The notes beneath the pieces are model-generated. The model did no database searches and was not told the DNA's origin. It worked only from the letters and a program-made list of their open reading frames with translations. Shown here in pieces: positions 60,381-64,000 of a DNA stretch of 64,000 bases. This DNA comes from Flavobacterium sp. GSB-24 (GTDB lineage: Bacteria > Bacteroidota > Bacteroidia > Flavobacteriales > Flavobacteriaceae). Each line of letters starts with the position of its first letter. Position 1 is the stretch's first letter. The stretch covers positions 4,278,001 through 4,342,000 of the forward strand of contig NZ_AP027043.1 in NCBI RefSeq assembly GCF_027924665.1. Direction: 5' to 3'. The translations under genes were made by a program, and so were the position numbers.

Positions 60381-61892
60381 CTAATTCAAAGGATACCCAG
60401 GATTTTGTTTCAGGTTTTTATTTGTAGTTAAAACTGTACTCGGAATTGGAAAAATTGCTCTGTATTTTTCAGTAGTTCCTTTTTCCCACCATGGAAGAAA
60501 AAATGTTCCAAAACGAATATTATCTGTTCTTCTTCTTCCTTCAAATGTAAATTCTTTCAACAATTCTTTGTCTATAAAAGCAAGATCAATAGTTGCCGGC
60601 ATTTCTTCTCCAGCACGTGCGGTTACTTGTTGTAGAAATGGTCTTGCTAAATCTGGCGAGCCCAAACGCACGTAACATTCTGCCTGCATCATTAAGATTT
60701 CTGCATAACGAATTAAAACGAAATCATGATCACGCTCCCATTGTTCTCCTGCTTTCATTTCGTATTTAGCTAAACGAACTCCTTCATTTTCTTTGGCATC
60801 TGTTAAACTTGTCAAGTTTTCTGTATAAGTCAACGGTTCTCCATTGTCCATCATAATTACAGAACCCGTGGCAAGATTAATTTGATCTCCTGCCAGCATA
60901 CATTTTTTTCTTTTGTCTGTATCTGCAAAAGTTGAATATACTCCAGGCTGAGCGCACATTCCGTTAGCGCTCCAAGGGTAATTTCCTATTGGTGAAATTG
61001 CTAATTTTTGATTATAATGAGCAGACATTGAGTTCATGTAATTTCCAACCGTTCCTGCTTTTGAATCGTAAGGAATTGCAAAAATGATTTCGCTTGAAGT
61101 TTGATTTTCTGTTGCAAAGTTGGCAAAGAAATCTGGTGTTAAACTGTAACCCGTTACTTTCTGGCATGCATCTAAACAATCCTGCCAGCGCGCCACGCCA
61201 ATAAATGCTTCAGAATTCAGATATAATCTTGCCAAAATTGAATAGGCTACATTTTTAGTCAATTTAGAATACACTACATTTCCATTTAAATACGGAATTG
61301 CATCTGTAAGCTCTTTTTCAACAAAATCGTAGACTTCTTTTCTAGTTGAATTGGTTGGAAGATCTGTGTCTTCAAAATTAGTTACGATTGGCACGTTTCC
61401 AAATAAATCCAAAAGATTGTAGTAGTAATAAGCTCTAAGCGCTTTTAATTCTGCAAAAATTGGGGCTTTTGCTTTCTCTGTCAATGACGATTTATTGATT
61501 TGATAAATGATCGCGTTGATCTTAGCAATTCCAGTATAATTGTAACGCCAAGCCGAAAGAATCATTCTATTATCAGCTTTCCAAGTATGTTTTTGAGCAT
61601 CTTGATATTGTCCGCCATCGTACCAGTTTGTTCCTCTTGTTGGAATTGTAGCTTCGTCTGAAACTACTTCATTCAAAAAGAAAACATATTCGCAAGTAGG
61701 GAAATTATTCGATACTGCATCAGAGAATCCTCTTAAAGAAGAATAAGCTCCACCAACCAACGCATCTATTTCTTTAGGTGTGTTTCCAAAATTTCCATCT
61801 TCTACTTGATCATACAACTGTTCGTTTAGATCAGTACATGATACCGTAAAAAGCATGCTTAAAAGTATCGCTGCTGTTATTTTGATTTTCAT
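60381..61892 (-). CDS. SusD/RagB family nutrient-uptake lipoprotein
   Basis: A 503-aa outer-membrane lipoprotein (lipobox TVSC, Cys19) with SusD hallmarks: EIDALVGGAYSSLRGF, ALRAYYYYNLLDLFGNVPIVT, ILARLYLNSEAF, RYAEILMMQAECYVRLG and the ending FPIPSTVLTTNKNLKQNPGY. It caps the SusC channel and binds the glycan at the surface. It follows the SusC gene by 28 bases on the minus strand. Confidence 0.96.
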   Translation of the reverse strand: MKIKITAAILLSMLFTVSCTDLNEQLYDQVEDGNFGNTPKEIDALVGGAYSSLRGFSDAVSNNFPTCEYVFFLNEVVSDEATIPTRGTNWYDGGQYQDAQKHTWKADNRMILSAWRYNYTGIAKINAIIYQINKSSLTEKAKAPIFAELKALRAYYYYNLLDLFGNVPIVTNFEDTDLPTNSTRKEVYDFVEKELTDAIPYLNGNVVYSKLTKNVAYSILARLYLNSEAFIGVARWQDCLDACQKVTGYSLTPDFFANFATENQTSSEIIFAIPYDSKAGTVGNYMNSMSAHYNQKLAISPIGNYPWSANGMCAQPGVYSTFADTDKRKKCMLAGDQINLATGSVIMMDNGEPLTYTENLTSLTDAKENEGVRLAKYEMKAGEQWERDHDFVLIRYAEILMMQAECYVRLGSPDLARPFLQQVTARAGEEMPATIDLAFIDKELLKEFTFEGRRRTDNIRFGTFFLPWWEKGTTEKYRAIFPIPSTVLTTNKNLKQNPGYPLN

Positions 61893-61920
61893 TTTTAATA
61901 TTTTATGGTTATCAATTCGC

Positions 61921-64000
61921 TTAGTTATTCAGCGTAAAATTTAGTCCAACAGAAATCGTAGTTGGTCGAGGATAATTGTTGTACCTGTCAATTCCAGGAG
62001 CTGCTAATCCCGTTTGATCCATTACTCCAGTTTGATTTATACCGTCTTGAGCATTTAGACCAATCTCTGGATCTACACCTTTGTAGCCCGTAATTACAAA
62101 TAGGTTTTCTCCCATTACATAGAATCTAACTTTAGATTTTTTGTATTTTAATGGCAGTGTGTAACCAAGTGATAAGGTTTGAAGTCTAAAGAATGATGCA
62201 TCTTCAATCCAATAATCAGAATACTTTGGTGCCGATGTAATACCGCTGTTTAAGAAATCATCAGGCACATTAAAAGCTGGTAACCTGTTTGGATCGTTTA
62301 ACATCATGTTGGTCGCATTTAATGCTTTTTGACCAAACATTCCGTAGCCTGAAATTCCAAGATCAAAATTTTCATAAGTAAAATTCATTCCTATACCTAA
62401 AGTTAAATCTGGCTGGATGTTTCCTAAGTCTCTTTTATCTGCATCAACCAATGCGCTCTCTGCCACTACTTCATTCGCAGCGTTATAATATTGAATTTTT
62501 CCATCAGCATCTAAACCAGCATTTTTAAATCCCCAGAAAGTTCCAACTGGGTATCCTTCGGCAATAATTTGAGAATATTGTCCAGACATACCTGCTAAAC
62601 CATGCAGAGATCCGCTGTAAATAACATCTGTTTTGTACGTTGGGTTTGAAAGTTTTTCGATTTTTTGAACGTTGTGACCCAGTGTCAAATTCGCATTCCA
62701 ATTGAATTTATCTCCTTTTACAATATCTGCATTCAAAGTAAGTTCAACTCCTTTATTCGACATTTCACCAACATTAGCCAGCATAGTTCCTACTAAGTAA
62801 GGAGGCTGAGGCACTTCGTAAGTATATAATAAATCTTTTGTTGTTTTAGAATACCATTCGAATGATCCTGTAATTCTATTGAAAAGACCAAAATCAAAAC
62901 CAACGTTTATCTGCTCTGTCGATTCCCACTTCAAATCAGGATTCGGATTTTGTTTTGGTGAATAAGCCAAACTCCAAGTTTTAGTAACTGGATCGTAGTA
63001 ACTGTCGTTTCCAACTCCTAAAATAGAAAGCGATTTGTATTCGCCAATTCCATCTTGATTTCCTGTAACCCCATAACCAACTCTAACTTTTAAATTGTCT
63101 AACCATCCTTTTGAAGATTCCATGAATGCTTCGTTAGAAATTCTCCAGGCTGCAGATGCAGATGGGAAAGTTCCCCATTTATTGTTTTCTCCAAAACGGC
63201 TTGATCCGTCGCGTCTTACAGTTGCTGTCAATAAATATTTACCGTCGTAACCATAGTTGGCGCGAGCATAAAACGAAACTAAATTTGATTTTCCTTTATA
63301 TGAATAAACATCACCCAGACGATAATTGTAACCAGCCCCTAAATTGTTATAGCTGAAAGCATCTGTTACAAAACCGCCTCTTTGTGCTCCAAAACCTTCG
63401 TAAATATTTTGCAGGTAAGAATATCCAGCCAAAGCACTTACGTTATGTTTGTCGAAAGTTTTATTGTAGTTTACGTAAAGTTCTCCTTGTGCATTTGTAA
63501 ATTCGCCATAACTTCTCTGTGCAAAACCCCCTTCTGTCTGCCCTTCCATAACGGCATACGATGGTTTGTACGAACCTCCTTTTACGGCATTATGTTCTAA
63601 TGAAATATTAGCTGTAGCGGTAAAATCGTTTAAGAATTTGACATCTGTTTTAAAATAACCTAATAATCTGTGTCTCTCATTATCAATGGTTCTGTTGGTT
63701 AAAATCTCAACTGGATTTTGATAAATATTTCCAGTTACTTCAGAAAATTCACCATCAGAATTGTAAACTGGAATTGTTGGATTTAAGTTGTAAGCTCTTT
63801 CAAAAATTCTATAGTCTATAGGGTGCCATTTGTCGATATTTGCAAATAATCCCATATCAAACTTTACATCTTTGTTGTCTCCAAGAAATTGATAAGCTGT
63901 AACGTTTCCGCTGATTCTTTCTAAACCAGATCTTTTTATAAGACCTTCATTGTTTAGATAAGAAAGTGAAGTTCTGAAACCGCTGTCTGCTTTACCAGAA
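61921..64000 (-). CDS. SusC/RagA family TonB-linked outer-membrane protein (5' partial)
   Basis: The frame is open to the right edge: upstream of the Met at 63855 it continues as KADSGFRTSLSYLNNEG...FLGDNKDVKFD, typical SusC barrel sequence, so the plug domain and the signal peptide lie outside the window. Barrel features include ALAGYSYLQN, LKVRVGYGVTGNQDGIGEY, LGVGNDSYYDP, QINVGFDFGLFN and the C-terminus TISVGLNFTLNN. It imports oligosaccharides with SusD, driven by TonB. The locus regulator is not in the window. Confidence 0.95.
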   Translation of the reverse strand, partial: SGKADSGFRTSLSYLNNEGLIKRSGLERISGNVTAYQFLGDNKDVKFDMGLFANIDKWHPIDYRIFERAYNLNPTIPVYNSDGEFSEVTGNIYQNPVEILTNRTIDNERHRLLGYFKTDVKFLNDFTATANISLEHNAVKGGSYKPSYAVMEGQTEGGFAQRSYGEFTNAQGELYVNYNKTFDKHNVSALAGYSYLQNIYEGFGAQRGGFVTDAFSYNNLGAGYNYRLGDVYSYKGKSNLVSFYARANYGYDGKYLLTATVRRDGSSRFGENNKWGTFPSASAAWRISNEAFMESSKGWLDNLKVRVGYGVTGNQDGIGEYKSLSILGVGNDSYYDPVTKTWSLAYSPKQNPNPDLKWESTEQINVGFDFGLFNRITGSFEWYSKTTKDLLYTYEVPQPPYLVGTMLANVGEMSNKGVELTLNADIVKGDKFNWNANLTLGHNVQKIEKLSNPTYKTDVIYSGSLHGLAGMSGQYSQIIAEGYPVGTFWGFKNAGLDADGKIQYYNAANEVVAESALVDADKRDLGNIQPDLTLGIGMNFTYENFDLGISGYGMFGQKALNATNMMLNDPNRLPAFNVPDDFLNSGITSAPKYSDYWIEDASFFRLQTLSLGYTLPLKYKKSKVRFYVMGENLFVITGYKGVDPEIGLNAQDGINQTGVMDQTGLAAPGIDRYNNYPRPTTISVGLNFTLNN

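Noticed and set aside
1..64000. tRNA or rRNA genes
   Set aside because: No cloverleaf-like or rRNA-conserved stretches were noticed; a tRNAscan/Infernal run would be decisive.

Overview
The window comes from a low-GC member of the Bacteroidota, most likely Flavobacterium. The evidence is SusC/SusD outer-membrane pairs, GH97 and GH130 enzymes, LytTR regulators with HisKA-less LytS-type kinases, PepSY-like secreted proteins, promoters of the Bacteroidota type (TTTG, about 19 bases, TAnnTTTG), and dispersed intergenic hairpin repeats. No rRNA, tRNA, CRISPR array or intact insertion sequence was seen.

Layout. 1-7.7 kb: the 3' part of a YtcJ-type amidohydrolase with an alginate-export-type porin, a 2H phosphoesterase, an AraC regulator, two short-chain dehydrogenases and a pair of PepSY-like secreted proteins. 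7.8-15.5 kb: a LytTR/LytS two-component pair divergent from a TolC-RND-adaptor efflux operon; tolC carries an in-frame TAA that splits it. 15.9-20.8 kb: a very AT-rich three-gene cassette (1133-aa TPR-like protein with a kinase-type ATPase domain, a stand-alone receiver, and a receiver-TOPRIM fusion) that matches the Detocs anti-phage architecture with a TOPRIM effector. 20.9-24 kb: small hypotheticals, a structured leader, a PfpI/DJ-1 protein, a cupin and two REP/MITE-like elements. 24.2-31 kb: a TetR regulator and a second, intact AcrAB-TolC-type operon, with repeated candidate operators and a 37-codon membrane-peptide ORF between the pump and its outer-membrane channel. 31-35.5 kb: small housekeeping and stress genes (Crp, GNAT, DoxX, VOC, DinB, DUF1328). 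35.8-39.1 kb: a GH130 phosphorylase/hydrolase overlapping a glycosyltransferase fused to an alpha-toroid-like domain. 39.3-48.4 kb: TetR-FabF, then a MlaE-MlaF-MlaD lipid transporter followed by AsmA, an iron-permease-like protein and a FAD oxidoreductase. 48.5-56.6 kb: a MarR-GNAT fusion, an AraC regulator, a DNA glycosylase, unknown membrane proteins, a MarR-MATE unit and a secreted barrel protein. 56.9-64 kb: a polysaccharide utilisation locus on the minus strand (SusC, SusD, GH71/99-like, GH97), running off the right edge.

Main points of interest: the Detocs-TOPRIM cassette; the nonsense codon in the first tolC; the EF-hand-like loop inside an RND pump; the repeated TetR-type operators and the tiny membrane ORF of the second pump operon; a GT4-like domain without its usual glutamates; and a recurring class of gene-end hairpins built from degenerate 6-, 7- or 8-base tandem units. 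All calls come from reading the sequence without database searches.
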